Assembly: GCA_028583605.1 (NCBI GenBank)
Contig: CM053335.1
Span: 17,193,553-17,257,552, forward strand
DNA: 64,000 bases
Reading direction: 5' to 3'
Source of the DNA: Dastarcus helophoroides
Lineage: Eukaryota > Arthropoda > Insecta > Coleoptera > Bothrideridae
In this document: in pieces, positions 11,901 through 26,900 of the stretch
Layout: the number at the start of each line of letters is the position of its first letter
How positions within the stretch are numbered: the first letter of the stretch is position 1
The notes under the pieces: model-generated
What the model was told of the DNA's origin: nothing
The model's input: the letters and a program-made list of their open reading frames with translations, nothing else
The model's database searches: none
Translations under genes and position numbers: made by a program

Positions 11901-14900
11901 TCACTTTGTGTCTATCGAATTGCGACTGGGTCCTGTGATTTTCTAGAATGGTTAACAATCAGTTTGGAACACGCTCGACGGTTGCATCTTACCCCATTCG
12001 GTTAAAAAAACGGCTAATTTTCTGTATTGATTATTAAGGATGAACACCAACAAAGAGTAGATTATGCTGGGGAGTGCCACCAAATTGTTATATGGGGGCT
12101 CCATATTCCGCACCAAAGCTTCCAACCAGAATGACGTCAACATGAAACAGAAGGCCCCCATCATGCACAACACGACGATCGGGAAGGAAACGCAATACAT
12201 CTAAAAGAAGGGGGTGTTTTCTCACATAATACACACGTACGTTGATTATCACCTTCAAATTGGTAAAGTATCTAGGATATTGGGGGGTAATCCGCCCAGT
12301 AATCGCAGTCTTTTCCCATCGCCCCTCGAAAGTTTGGTCTCGGCTCATCCAAACTCGTCATATTTATGGTGCCCCATTTGAAGGCTAGTTCGTTACTTCG
12401 TTTTTTCCACACCTACAACGAAATTACTTAAGCTTAAAATAGCTCACAGTGACTCGGAATTGCCAAATCGATTTTGCGATCAACTGGCACTTTGATTGTT
12501 ATGAAAGCTTTGATTGTTATGGAAGCTTTGATTGTTACAGAAGCTTTGATTGTTATGGAAGCTTTGATTGTTATGGAAGGAGAAGTTTAAAACAATCTGA
12601 GAAAATTAAGAAGCAACAGAATTCCAAAAATTGACAACCTTTGAATTCGTTTGGGATGTGTTTGATTTAAATTGATTTTTCCTATAAAAGTTTTTCTTTT
12701 GGTAATAGTGGCAAGAAATTTCAAACATTTGGAAGCACTAAAACTCTTGATATTTAGACTTAAAACTGTTCTTAAATATTCAGCCACCTGAATGAGAAAA
12801 ATCCTCAATATACTGCGCCATTTTTTGTATATCTTACTAATTACGCTTGCAAATGCTTCACAGTTCTTGCGAAGCTCATAAAACCATCATGAAAACGTAT
12901 AATTTATAAGGCTAATTACAACTTATAAAATGTATGACAGTATTTCAGCGACTCTTCATTTCCAATTTCACTTTAGTAGCAAGTGACGCTAGATCAAGCT
13001 GAAGGACCAAAGGCTCATTGTATTGAACTGGGAAGTTCCCAACTTAAACCGTAATATTCATTGGCTGCAGTCGCAAATGATCCATTATGAAATGTTTTGG
13101 AGTGTGACATTCGGAGCTCATTTATCTAAGAAAAGAGACATCGCCAGAGGGGAACGTCAGAGTCGCCCCCATCTATTGTGTTTTTGTCATCCTCGAAACG
13201 TCAAGAAACTCTGAAAATAGATCGAACTGTATACAGATGATTCCCCGCGACTTTTAATGAATAGAACCCCGAACAGGTCAACAATGACAATCGACATCGT
13301 TACGTTTGAAATGCTTAGAAGCTAATCAAAGTATCTCGCGATGGAAAATCCAAGCTTTTCGCGATGGAGTAAAATTGATTAGAAAGTTTTCAGCCTCAAG
13401 TGAATTTTTTTCTTACTTGCTGATTAACCGTCAGGATTGAATGAGGGTAACCACCCTCGGCTGTCTGATCTTTATCTATTCTATCTGGTTTTCTTCCGCG
13501 CTCAACTTCAACACGGTCTTGTAACGCATCCGAGTTTTCCAACCAGGAAATGAGAACACTGGCGAAGAGATTAAATTCGCCGTTTTAATTAATATTCATT
13601 TCGAGTAAGACGTTTTAAGAACATCTTTATCGCCCTAGATGCCACACTGAAATCCCCCAGGGACTGAAATTGCCACTCAAAAATAATTTCAATGACAGAT
13701 TTTCTTAAATACGTTTTTTTATCATAATACGCTCTTAATCTGTGTAACGTTCATAACCTATTTACGCCCGCGATGTGGCACCACAGCGCAAGCACAAAAA
13801 GGTTATGAACGTTACACAGATCCACTTTTTTTCAGACTTTTCAGCCACCGATTACCTCAGATAGAAAAATTAGCTAAATGTCTTACGCTAATCATAAAAA
13901 GATTACCACAGAAGACAACATTTTTGAAAAGAAATTCAAATTTTGACAACGAAATTCCTGAATTTTGAAAACGAAATTATCGAATTTTGAAAATGAAATT
14001 CTCAAATTTCGTAAACGAAATCTCGAATTTTGAAAACGAAATTCTCGAATTTTGTAAACGAAATTCTCGAATTTTGTAAATGAAATCTCGAATTTTGAAA
14101 ACGATATCATCGAATTTTGTAAATGAAATCTCGAATTTTGAAAACGATATCATCGAATTTTGAAAACGAAATTTTGTAAACGAAATTCTCGAATTTTGTA
14201 AACGAAATCTTGAATTTTGAAAACGAAATTCTCGAATTTTGAAAACGAAATTTTGGAATTTTGATTACGAAATTCTCGAATTTTGTAAACGAAATCATCG
14301 AGCTTTGAAAACGAAATTTTGTAAACGAAATCTCGAATTTTGTAAACGAAATTCTCGAACTTTGAAAACGAAATCATCGAGTTTTGAAAACGAAATTTTG
14401 TAAACAAAATCTCGAATTTTGAAAACGCAATTCTCGAATTTTAAAAACGAAATTTTGGAATTTTGATAACGAAATTCTCGAATTTTGTAAACGAAATCTC
14501 GAATTTTGTAAACGAAATTCTCGAATTTTGAAAACGAAATCATCGAGTTTTGAAAACGAAATTTTGTAAACGAAATTCTCGAATTTTGTAAACGAAATTC
14601 TCGAATTTTGCAAATGAAATTCTCGAATTTTAAAAACGAAACTTTGGAATTTTGATTACGAAATTCTCGAATTTTGTAAACGAAATTCTCGAATTTTGAA
14701 AACGAAATTCTCGAATTTCGAAAACTAAATTCTTGAATTTTGTAAAAGAAATCATCGAATTTTGAAAACGAAATTCTCAAATTTTGAAAACGAAATTGTG
14801 GAATTTTGAAAACGAAATTGTCGAATTTTGAAAACGAAATTCTCGCATTTTGATCACGAAATTCTTGAATTTTGTAAACGAAATTCTTGAATTTTAAAAA

Positions 14901-17900
14901 CGAAATTTTGGAATTTTGATTACGAAATTCTCGAATTTTGTAAATGAAATCATCGAGTTTTGAAAACGAAATTTTGTAAACAGAATCTCGAATTTTGTAA
15001 ACGAAATGCTCGAATTTTGAAAACGAAATCATCGAGTTTTGAAAACGAAATTTTGTAAACGAAATTCTCGAATTTTGAAAACGAAATTCTGGAATTTCAA
15101 AAACGAAATTCTCAAATTTTGTAAACGAAATTCTCGAATTTTGAAAACGAAATCATCGAGGTTTGGAAACGAAATCTCGAATTTTGAAAACGAAATTCTC
15201 GAATTTTGTAAACGAAATCTCGAATTTTGAAAACGAAATTCTCGAATTTTAAAAACGAAATTTTGTAATTATGATTACGAAATTCTCGAATTTTGTAAAC
15301 GAAATCTCAAATTTTGTAAACGAAATCTCGAATTTTCAAAACGAAATTCTCGAATTTTGAAAACGAAATCATCGAGTTTTGAAAACGAAATTTTGTAAAC
15401 GAAATCTCGAATTTTGAAAACGCAATTCTCGAATTTCAAAAACGAAATTCTCGAATTTTGTAAACGAAATTCTGGAATTTTGTAAACGAAATTCTGGAAT
15501 TTTGAAAACGAAATCATCGAGTTTTGAAAACGAAATTTTGTAAACGAAATTCTCGAATTTTGAAAACGAAATTCTGGAATTTCAAAAACGAAATTCTCAA
15601 ATTTTGTAAACGAAATTCTCGAATTTTGAAAACGAAATCATCGAGGTTTGGAAACGAAATCTCGAATTTTGAAAACGAAATTCTCGAATTTTGTAAACGA
15701 AATCTCGAATTTTGAAAACGAAATTCTCGAATTTTAAAAACGAAATTTTGTAATTATGATTACGAAATTCTCGAATTTTGTAAACGAAATCTCAAATTTT
15801 GTAAACGAAATCTCAAATTTTGAAAACGAAATTCTCGAATTTTGGAAACAAAATTCTCGAATTTTGAAAACGAAATCATCGAGTTTCTGAAGAACTGGAT
15901 TTTTTTTGGAAATTTCGATTTTTATTTGAAAAATTCGACTTTTGTGGAAAGTTCTAGTTTTTTGGAAATTTTGACCTTTTCCAAAATTTCCACATTTTAA
16001 AATTTCCATTTTTCCCAAAATTTACATTTTTTTCAAAATTTCCATTTTTTCAAAATTTCCATTTTTACAAAATTTCCATTTTTTTTTAATTTCTATTTTT
16101 CCAAAATTCCATTTTTTCAAAATTTTGACGTTTGTAAAATTATGACTGATTTTTTTTCAAATTTAGAATGTTTTGCATATTTTGACTTTTTTTTGAAAAA
16201 TTTGACTTTTTCGGAAAGTTCTATTTTTTTTGGAAATTTTGATCTTTTCCAAAATTTCCACATTTCAAAATTTAAACTCTTCAAAATTTCCATTTTTTCT
16301 AAATTACCATTTTTTCAAAATTTCCATTTTTTCAAAATTTCCATTTTTTCAAAATTTCCATTTTTTCAAAATTTCCATTTTTTCAAAATGTCCATTTTTT
16401 CAAAATTTCCATTTTTTGAAAATTTCCATTTTTTCAAAATTTCCATTTTTTCAAAATTTCCATTTTTCAAAATTTCTATTTTTCCAAAATTTCATTGTTT
16501 CAAAATTTTCATTTTTTCAAAATTTCCATTTTTTCAAAATTTCCATTTTTTTAAAATTTCCATTTTTTCAAAATTTCCATTTTTTCAAAATGTCCATTTT
16601 TTCAAAATTTCCATTTTTTCAAAATTTCCATTTTTTCAAAATGTCCATTTTTTCAAAATTTCCATATTTTCAAAATTTCCATTTTTTTTAAATTTCCATT
16701 TTTTCAAAATTTCCATTTTTTCAAAATTTCCATTGTTTCAAAATTTTGACGTTTGCAAAATTATGACTGATTTTTTCCAAATTTAAAATGTTTTGAATAC
16801 TTTGACTTATTTTTGAAATGTGGGCTCAATTCGAAATTATTTCGACTTTTTCTGAAGAACTGGATTTTTTTGGAAATTTCGACCTTTTTTTAAAAAATTC
16901 GACTTTTTTGAAAAGTTCTATTTTTTTTTGGAAATTTTGACCTTTTCCCAAAATTTACACTTTTTCAAAATTTCCATTTTTTCAAAATTTCCATTTTTTC
17001 AAAATTTCCATTTTTTCAAAATTTCCATTTTTTCAAAATTTCCATTTTTTCAAAATTTCCATTTTTTCAAAATTTCCATTGTTTCAAAATTTCCATTGTT
17101 TCAAAATTTTGACGTTTGCAAAATTATGACTGATTTTTTTCCAAATTTAAAATGTTTTGAATGTTTTGACTTTTTTTGAAATCTGGGCTCAATTCGAAAT
17201 TATTTCGACTTTTTCTGAAGAACTGGATTTTTTTTTGGAAATTACGACTTTTTTTTGAAAAATTCCACTTTTTTGGAAAGTTCTATTTTTTTTTGGAAAT
17301 TTTGTCCTTTTTCAAAATTTCCACATTTCAAAATTTCCACTTTTCCCAAAATTTACACTTTTTTCAAACCTTCCATTTTTTCAAAATTTCCGTTTTTTTC
17401 AAAATTTCCGTTTTTTCAAAATTTTCATTTTTCCAAAATTTTGATTACGAAATTCTCGAATTTTATAAACGAAATTCTCGAATTTTGTAAACGAAATTCT
17501 CGAATTTTGAAAACGAAATTCTCGAATTTTGTAAACGAAATCTTGAATTTTGAAAACGAAATTCTCGAATTTTGAAAACGAAATTTTGGAATTTTGATTA
17601 CTCTCGAATTTTATAAACGAAATTCTCGAATTTCGATTTCGAAATTCTCGAATTTCGAAAACGAAATCATCGAATTTTTAAAACGAAACTCTCGACTGTT
17701 TGAAATTGGAAATGAAATCAAAAGCCCAAATTCAGAATTTTGTGCAAACTCGTCGTTTTTGAGGTTGAAGTGGTTTTCTCGAATTTTGAAAACGAAATCA
17801 TAGAATTTTGAAAACGAAATTCTCGAATTTCGTAAACGAAACCTCGAATTTTGAAAACGAAATTCTCGAATTTTGAAAACGAAATTTTGGGATTTTGATT

Positions 17901-20900
17901 ACTCTCGAATTTTATAAACGAGATTCTCGAATTTTGAAAACGAAATTCTCGAATTTCGAAAACGAAATCATCGAATTTTTAAAACGAAACTCTCGACTGT
18001 TTGAAATTGGAAATGAAAGCAAAAGCCCAAATTCAGAATTTTGTCCAAACTCGTACATTTGGTTTATTCGAAACCTGGAAACCTCTCGTCGTTATTGAGG
18101 TTGAAGTGGTTTTCTCGAATTTTGAAAACGAAATCATCGAATTTTGAAAACGAAATTCTTGAATTTCGTAAACGAAATCTCGAATTTTGAAAACGAAATT
18201 CTCGAATTTTGAAAACGAAATTTTGGAATTTTGATTACTCTCGAATTTTATAAACGAGATTCTCGAATTTTGAAAACGAAATTCTCGAATTTCGAAAACG
18301 AAATCATCGAATTTTTAAAACGAAACTCTCGACTGTTTGAAATTGGAAATGAAAGCAAAAGCCCAAATTCAGAATTTTGTCCAAACTCGTACATTTGATT
18401 TATTCGAAACCTGAAAACGAAGTGGTTTTGCTTGAATTTTGAAAACGAAATCATAGAATTTTGAAAACCAAATTCTCGAATTTTGTAAACGAAATCTCGA
18501 ATTTTGTAAACTAAATTTCGAATTTTGATTACGAAATTCTCGAATTTTGAAAACGAAATTTTGGAATTTTGTAAACGAAATTTTGGAATTTTGATTACGA
18601 AGTTCTCGAATTTTGTAAACGAAATCTCGAATTTTGAAAACGAAATTTTCGAATTTTGAAAACGGAATCATCGAATTTTGAAAACGAAATTCTCAAATTT
18701 TGTAAACGAAATGTTCGAATTTTGTAAACGAAATTCTCGAATTTTGTAAACGAAATCTCGAATTTTGTAAACGAAATTTCGAACTTTGATTACGAAATTC
18801 TCGAATTTTGATTACGAAATTCTCGAATTTTGTAAACGAAATTCTCGAATTTTGAAAACGAAATTTTGGAATTCTAATTACGAAATTCTTCAATTTTGTA
18901 AACGAAATTCTCGAATTTTGAAAACGAAATCTCGAATTTTGAAAACGAAATTCTCGAAATTTAAAAACGAAATTCTCGAATTTCAGAAACAAAATTTTAG
19001 AATTTTGAAAACGAAATTCTCGAATGTTTGACATTGGAAATGAAATCAAAAGCCAAATTCAGGCTTTTGCCCAAACTCGTACATTTGATTTATTCGAAAT
19101 TTGGAAACCTCTCGTCGTTTTCGAGCTTGAAGTTGTTTTGAGATTTTTTTGTTGGTTCATTTTTTGGTTTTGTGTTATTAGTTCCTACGCCACGAATTAT
19201 TGTATAAATATTGGCGCCTTTAGATGAATAAAAATACCCGAGCCGGACGTGGGGATCGAACCCAGGACCCTGATGGCAAATAGTTGACACTCAACCAACT
19301 AAGCCACCTATTCGGTTAAGATTTTTCAAATAACGTTAAATTTGGAAGAAGCCAAATTATCGTAAAAATGAGGGACTTTTATTTAAATTTATTTAAACAT
19401 TTCTTCGGTCCACTTTGGAAATATTTAATTTTTTTACGGTTTGTTGATAATTTTCTAAACAGTTTTTGAAATGAAGAATAATGAGGGACTTTTCGTGTAC
19501 ACTATTAGAGTCTTATCTGATGCAAAGGGGCATTATTTTTCAATTCAACGCGACACGATGTGTCTGTTGTTTGAAGATAATTTAAAAATCCCCCCGATCG
19601 TATATATTTCATTTTTCACGTATTGAATGGGATTAGGGTCAGGAGATTCGGCGTACTATTTCATAAACGGTAAATCACGTTTACCCAAGACGGCGCAACG
19701 AAGGCGATGCACGAAAAGGTTGTCGTCATGAATAATCAAAGAGGGAGCCCCCTGCCGCATAACAAGTTTGAGCTTAAACGTGAGGTGTGATACTCTAATA
19801 TGCATTAAACGGTTTCGTTCTTCTCGCATTCCCCACCACAGATATTGAGCTTGTTATGAAGTCTACGATCACATCATTACACTAACAATTCGTTTATTAC
19901 TGCTTCCAGATTTACTTAAAAACTATAAGAAAGTAGAACTATAAAACCATAAGCAAGTAGAATCTAGACTGCAGTATGCAGCCCTCTAAGCATGTATAGT
20001 GGATCATAGGTAGCCGAGCTATCAACAGTTGAACCACAAACACTTAGCAAAGCGACTGCTCTCTAGGAAGTTGCCAGAAGACACTTTTTAATTAGAATTA
20101 TCACCAACAGTTGAACCACAAACACTTAGCAAAGTGATTGTTGTCTAGGAAGTTCCCAAAAGAGACTTTTTCATTAGAATTATCACTTCTTTTTCCAACA
20201 TTTCGACATTTTCTCAAATTTTTTACATATTACAAAATGTCTATACTTTTTCAAAATTTCGACTTTTTTTCAAAATTTCGACTTTTTTTTCGAAATTTCG
20301 ACTTTTTTTTCGAAATTTCGACTTTTGTTTCAAAATTTCGATTTTTTTTATACAAATTTTGACTTCTTTTGAAAATTTCTCGTATTTTTACATAGGTGAA
20401 GATAGGTGGGGTCTTGGGGACCTTACTCATCTCCCCAAAGAGAGAAATTCTACTGAAAGAGGTTTTAACCAAAAGAAAACGTTTCTAAAGTTTCAAATAG
20501 AGAATTTTTAATTTTACGTTAAATATAAATATAAATCTTGTTCCCTGAAACCAAGAAAGATTAAAAAACACAACAAAGGTTGCTCTAACGCGTTTCGACA
20601 GCCAACTATCATTTTTTTGATGGAACGGACTGGTCCTTGGTTATTTTCAAAAATTGAAACACAGAACTTGTCCCCTGAAGATGACAGCTTGGACGTCGAA
20701 ACGCGTTAGAGCAACCTCTGTTGTGTTTTTTAATCTTTCTTGGTTTCAGGGGACAAGTTCTGTGTTTCAGCCAACTATCATCTTCAGAGAGATACAGAAA
20801 ACGATAGATTGGACGTCGAAACGCGTTAGAGCAATCTTTGTTGTGTTTTTTAATCTTTTTTGGTTTCAGGGGATTTGTATTTCAATTTTTGAAGATAACC

Positions 20901-23900
20901 AAGGACCAATCCGTTCCACCAAAATACCAAAATTACGTAAAATAGATATATTTAACGATTTAAATTAAAATTAATTCCAACTTACCTCTAATACTATCGT
21001 AACCCATACGACGTTGAACACGCAAAAAAATGGGACAGTCTCCGACGAAATTAGAAGTTGTAAAAGACCCAAAGCTGCCGGCACCAACAATGAGACCGGT
21101 GTAGAATCTCAAAAATTCAAAATATAAAGCTATGGCTTCTCCAAAATAAGATCTGATTTCCTCTACAAATAAAAAAAAAGATTAACAATTACGCAGTTGC
21201 ACAAATTACAACAATTAGCACGTTAATATGAGATTCAGTAATTTTCTAGCATTGTCGATAGATGGCGTTGATCTCCCTCTCTAAGAAGCTTGGTTGACAC
21301 TTCATTTATAACCTCGAAATTTCAACTACACTTAGTAAAGACAGTGGGGCATAAAAATACGAATAAAAAAATGTTACAGTTCCCCAAACTTTGTTTTTTC
21401 GAAATTTTTGGCTTTGGTGTCGAATATTTTCTAAAAATGTTAGACATTTGATGAAATTACAATCCCAAAGATGAAATTTTATTCTTCAATGTTAAATAAA
21501 TAGAAAAAAAACATGAAATTTTAGTCTCGAAATTGTCACTTATGAGTCGAAATTTTGAGAAAACCATTGAAAATTTAAACTGGGGAACGACAAGCTAAAA
21601 GTCAAAATTTCCAAAAAAAAAAGTAAAATTTCGGCTCGGACTTCGGTTCAGATTTTTTGAAAACAATCTAAAATAACAATTCGTAGAATTTCTAAAAGAA
21701 AAAACATTTGAAATTTTGAGTAAACAATTAAAATTTGAAACTGGGGAACAACTAGCTAAAAGTCAAAATTTCCAAAAAAAAAGCGAGACTTCGGCTCGGA
21801 CTTCGGTCAAGATTTTTTGAAAACAATCCTAATTAACAATTCGTAGGATTTCTAACAGAAAAAAACAGTCGACATTTTGAGTAAACAGTCGACATTTTGA
21901 GTAAAACAAATTTTAAATTGGAACAACTTGGTAAAAATCGAAATTTTCCAAAAAAGGTGAAATTTCGGCTCGGACTTCGGTCCAAATTTTTTCAAAACAG
22001 TCTAAACTAACAATTCGTAGGATTTCTAAACAGAAAACAGTCGAAATTTTGAGTAAACAATCAAAATTTTAAACTGGAACAAGTTGCTAAAAGTCAAAAT
22101 TAAAAAAAAAATGAAATGTTGGCTCGGACCTCAGTTCAAATTTTTTGAAGACAATCGAAACTTTCAATTAAAAAATCATAAATTTAAGGAATCATTGTCA
22201 TGTGTGTATTTAGAATTTTGAGAAAATACTCCAAATTTTCGAAACAAAGAACACTTTTTGCTTTGATTTCGAAATTAAGACATGATTTAAAAATTTTGAA
22301 TCAAAACAAGACGTTTTGGGAAAATACGCTTTTGAATGTTTTCCCATGACCAGAATTTTTGAGAAAATACTCCTTCGAATGTTTTTTTACAACCAAACTT
22401 TTTGAGAAAATACTTTTTCGAATGTTTTCCCACAACCAGACGTTTTGGAAGGATACTCTTTCGAATACTTTCTCGCAATAAGATTATCGAATACTTTCTC
22501 GCAATAAGATTCTTTGAGAAAATACTTTTTCAAATGTTTTTCCACAAGTAGACTTTTTGAGAAAATACTCTGTCGAATGTTTTCCCACAACCAGACGTTT
22601 TTGAGAAAATACTGTATTAAATGTTTTCCCACAAACAGACGTTTTGAGAAAATACTATTTCGAATGTTTTCCGACAACCAAACTGCTTGAGAAAATACTC
22701 TTTCGAGCGTTTTCCCGCAACTAAACATTTTAGGAAACTATTCTTTCGAATGTTTTCCCACAACCAGACGTTTTGGAAGGATACTCTTTCGAATACTTTC
22801 TCGCAATAAGATTCTTTGAGAAAATACTTTTTCGAATGTTTCTCCACAACCAGACTTTTTGAGAAAATACTCTGTCGAATGTTTTCCCACAACCAGAGGT
22901 TTTTGAGAAAATACTGTATTGAATGTTTTCCCACAAACAGACGTTTTGAGAAAATACTATTTCGAATGTTTTCCCACAACCAAACTTCTTAAGAAAATAC
23001 TCTTTCGAGTGTGTTCCCACAACAAAACGTTTTAGGAAACTATTCTTTCGAATGTTTTCCCACAACGAGACGTTTCGGGAACATACTCCTTTGAATGTTT
23101 TCCCACAACCAAACTTCTTGAGAAAATAGTCTTTCGAGCGTTTTCCCACAACTAAACTTTTAGAAAACTATTCTTTCGAATGTTTTCCTACAACCAAACT
23201 TCTTGAGAAAATACTCTCTCGAATATTTTCCCACAACCAGACGTTTCGGAAAGATACTCTTTCGAATATTTTCTCGCAATAGGATTTTTTTGAGAGAATA
23301 CTTTTTCGAATGTTTCTCCACAATCAGACTTTTTGAGAAAATATTCTGTCGAATGTTTTCCCACAAGAAGACGTTTTTGAAAAAATGCTCTTTCGAATGT
23401 TTTCCGACAACCAAACTGCTTGAGAAAATACTCTTTCGAGCGTTTTCCCGCAACTAAACATTTTAGGAAACTATTCTTTCGAATGTTTTCCCACAACCAG
23501 ACGTTTTGGAAGGATACTCTTTCGAATACTTTCTCGCAATAAGATTCTTTGAGAAAATACTTTTTCGAATGTTTCTCCACAACCAGACTTTTTGAGAAAA
23601 TACTCTGTCGAATGTTTTCCCACAACCAGACGTTTTTGAGAAAATACTGTATTGAATGTTTTCCCACAAACAGACGTTTTGAGAAAATACTCTTTCGAAT
23701 GTTTTCCCACAACCAAACTTCTTGAAGAAAATACTCTTTCGAGTGTGTTCCCACAACAAAACGTTTTAGGAAACTATTCTTTCGAATGTTTTCCCACAAC
23801 GAGACGTTTCGGGAAAATACTCCTTTGAATGTTTTCCCACAACCAAACTTCTTGAGAAAATAGTCTTTCGAGTGTTTTCCCACAACTAAACTTTTAGAGA

Positions 23901-26900
23901 ACTATTCTTTCGAATGTTTTCCTACAACCAAACTTCTTGAGAAAATACTCTTTCGAATATTTTCCCACAACCAGACGTTTCGGAAAGATGCTCTTTCGAA
24001 TATTTTCTCGCAATAAGATTTTTTGAGAAAATACTTTTTCGAATGTTTCTCCACAATCAGACTTTTTGAGAAAATATTCTGTCGAATGTTTTCCCACAAG
24101 AAGACGTTTTTGAAAAAATGCTCTTTCGAATGTTTTCCGACAACCAAACTTCTTGAGAAAATACTCTTTCGAGCGTTTTCCCGCAACTAAACATTTTAGG
24201 AAACTATTCTTTCGAATGTTTTCCCACAACCAGACGTTTTGGAAGGATACTCTTTCGAATACTTTCTCGCAATAAGATTCTTTGAGAAAATACTTTTTCG
24301 AATGTTTCTCCACAACCAGACTTTTTGAGAAAATACTCTGTCGAATGTTTTCCCACAACCAGACGTTTTTGAGAAAATACTGTAGCGAATGTTTTCCCAC
24401 AAACAGACGTTTTGAGAAAATACTTTTTCGAATGTTTTCCCACAACCAAACTTCTTGAAGAAAATACTCTTTCGAGTGTGTTCCCACAACAAAACGTTTT
24501 AGGAAACTATTCTTTCGAATGTTTTCCCACAACGAGACGTTTCGGGAAAATACTCCTTTGAATGTTTTCCCACAACCAAACTTCTTGAGAAAATAGTCTT
24601 TCGAGTGTTTTCCCACAACTAAACTTTTAGAAAACTATTCTTTCGAATGTTTTCCTACAACCAAACTTCTTGAGAAAATACTCTCTCGAATATTTTCCCA
24701 CAACCAGACGTTTCGGAAAGATACTCTTTCGAATATTTTCTCGCAATAAGATTTTTTGAGAAAATACTTTTTCGAATGTTTCTCCACAATCAGACTTTTT
24801 GAGAAAATATTCTGTCGAATGTTTTCCCACAAGAAGACGTTTTTGAAAAAATGCTCTTTCGAATGTTTTCCGACAACCAAACTTCTTGAGAAAATACTCT
24901 TTCGAGCGTTTTCCCGCAATTAAACATTTTAGGAAACTATTCTTTCGAATGTTTTCCCACAACCAGACGTTTTGGAAGGATACTCTTTCGAATACTTTCT
25001 CGCAATAAGATTCTTTGAGAAAATACTTTTTCGAATGTTTCTCCACAACCAGACTTTTTGAGAAAATACTCTGTCGAATGTTTTCCCACAACCAGACGTT
25101 TTTGAGAAAATACTGTAGCGAATGTTTTCCCACAAACAGACGTTTTGAGAAAATACTATTTCGAATGTTTTCCCACAACCAAACTTCTTGAAGAAAATAC
25201 TCTTTCGAGTGTGTTCCCACAACAAAACGTTTTAGGAAACTATTCTTTCGAATGTTTTCCCACAACGAGACGTTACGGGAAAATACTCCTTTGAATGTTT
25301 TCCCACAACCAAACTTCTTGAAAAAATAGTCTTTCGACTGTGTTCCCACAACAAAACGTTTTAGGAAACTATTCTTTCGAATGTTTTCCCACGACGAGAC
25401 GTTTCGGAAAAATACTCCTTTGAATATTTTCCCACAACCAAACTTCTTGAGAAAATAGTCTTTCGAGTGTTCTCCCACAACTAAACTTTTTGAGAAAATG
25501 CTCCTTCGAATGTTTACCCACAACTCAACGTTTTAGGAAACTATTTTTTTTCCCACAACGAGATGTTTTGGGAAAATACTCTTTTGAATACATTTCTCGT
25601 TACGTTCAAGCGTATTAATACAACGAGAAAACGACTCATTTCCGTGTATTAGTCCAACCGTCGGCGCGTTTTCAGGGAAGTTGGGATCGAAGGGTTGATT
25701 CAGACGTTACCACGACATGCCCATTTACTTGAAGATTTCAGCACATCTCCGGCCTCTAATTGTTTGTCGTGAACCCCAAACTGCCGCTCATTAACGGCTC
25801 GTTAGGGCCATGCAAACAAGCAAGACATGACTAAGTCTCAGACGTTATATTTACTTCTAAGAGGCGGCTTGTAAAGGAAACTTTGTCTGCTATTATTCGA
25901 AGCGTTAATTCTTTCGTCGTTCTTTCGTAATTGGGGATTGGAGCTGAACTAAAACCGATGAAGGGTAAAAATAAATCTTTGCATCACACAGGGAGTTGTT
26001 AACCCAAATTTTCCCAATTGAAAGTAAGAAGTAAGTGGCAACTGAAATGTACTAAAAAAGTCTCTCTTTTGCGAGTTAGCGATCGGGGCAAAGAACTTAT
26101 AGGTTTCATGCTGGGAATCGTACGTCTCTGCGAAGTCGAAATACATACCAGTGCACAACAAAACGTGACAAATTAAATTCTTTTGTAAGAGAAGAAAAAT
26201 GTGATGAGTATAATTATAATTAATATAATTATAACGTGAAATACGGGGACAAGTTCTGTATTTCAATTTTTGAAGATAACCTAGGACCAGTTCGTTCCAT
26301 CAAACATAATTATAACGTAACAAATTGGATTCTTCTTCTCTTATAAAAGACTCTAATTTTTTACGTTTTGGTGTGCACTGGAGTGTATTTCGACTTCGCG
26401 GAGACGCGCGATTCCCAGCATGAAACCTATAAGTACTCGATCGATCGCTAACTTGCAAAATAGAGAAATTTTTAATACATTTCAGTTGCCACTTCCCACT
26501 TTCAATTGGGAAAATTTGCGTTAACAACTCCCTGTGTGATGCAAAGATTCAAGATCAAAAAAGAATTTGATGAATATAATTATAATTATACTCATCAAAT
26601 TCTTCTTCTCTTACAAAAGAATCTAATTGGTTACGTTTTGTTGTGCACTGGTGTATATTTCGACTTCGCGGAGACGCGCGATTCCCAGCATGAAACCTAT
26701 AAGCGCTCGATCGATCGCTAACGCGCAAAATAGAGAAATTTTTAATACATTTCAGTTGCTACTCCTGACTTTCAATTGGGAAAATTTGCGTTAACAACTT
26801 CCTGTGTGATGCAAAGATTCAAGATCAAAAAAGAATTTGATGAATATAATTATAATTATACTCATCAAATTCTTCTTCTCTTACAAAAGAATCTAATTTG

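Noticed and set aside
19230..19320. Functional tRNA gene
   Set aside because: A and B boxes fit, but the anticodon stem does not pair and there is no acceptor stem; a SINE is the better reading.
22287..25523. CGKTF-containing repeats that look like C2H2 zinc-finger linkers
   Set aside because: There is no paired Cys or His spacing; the motif is one translation of the 43 bp satellite and appears in several frames at the same period.
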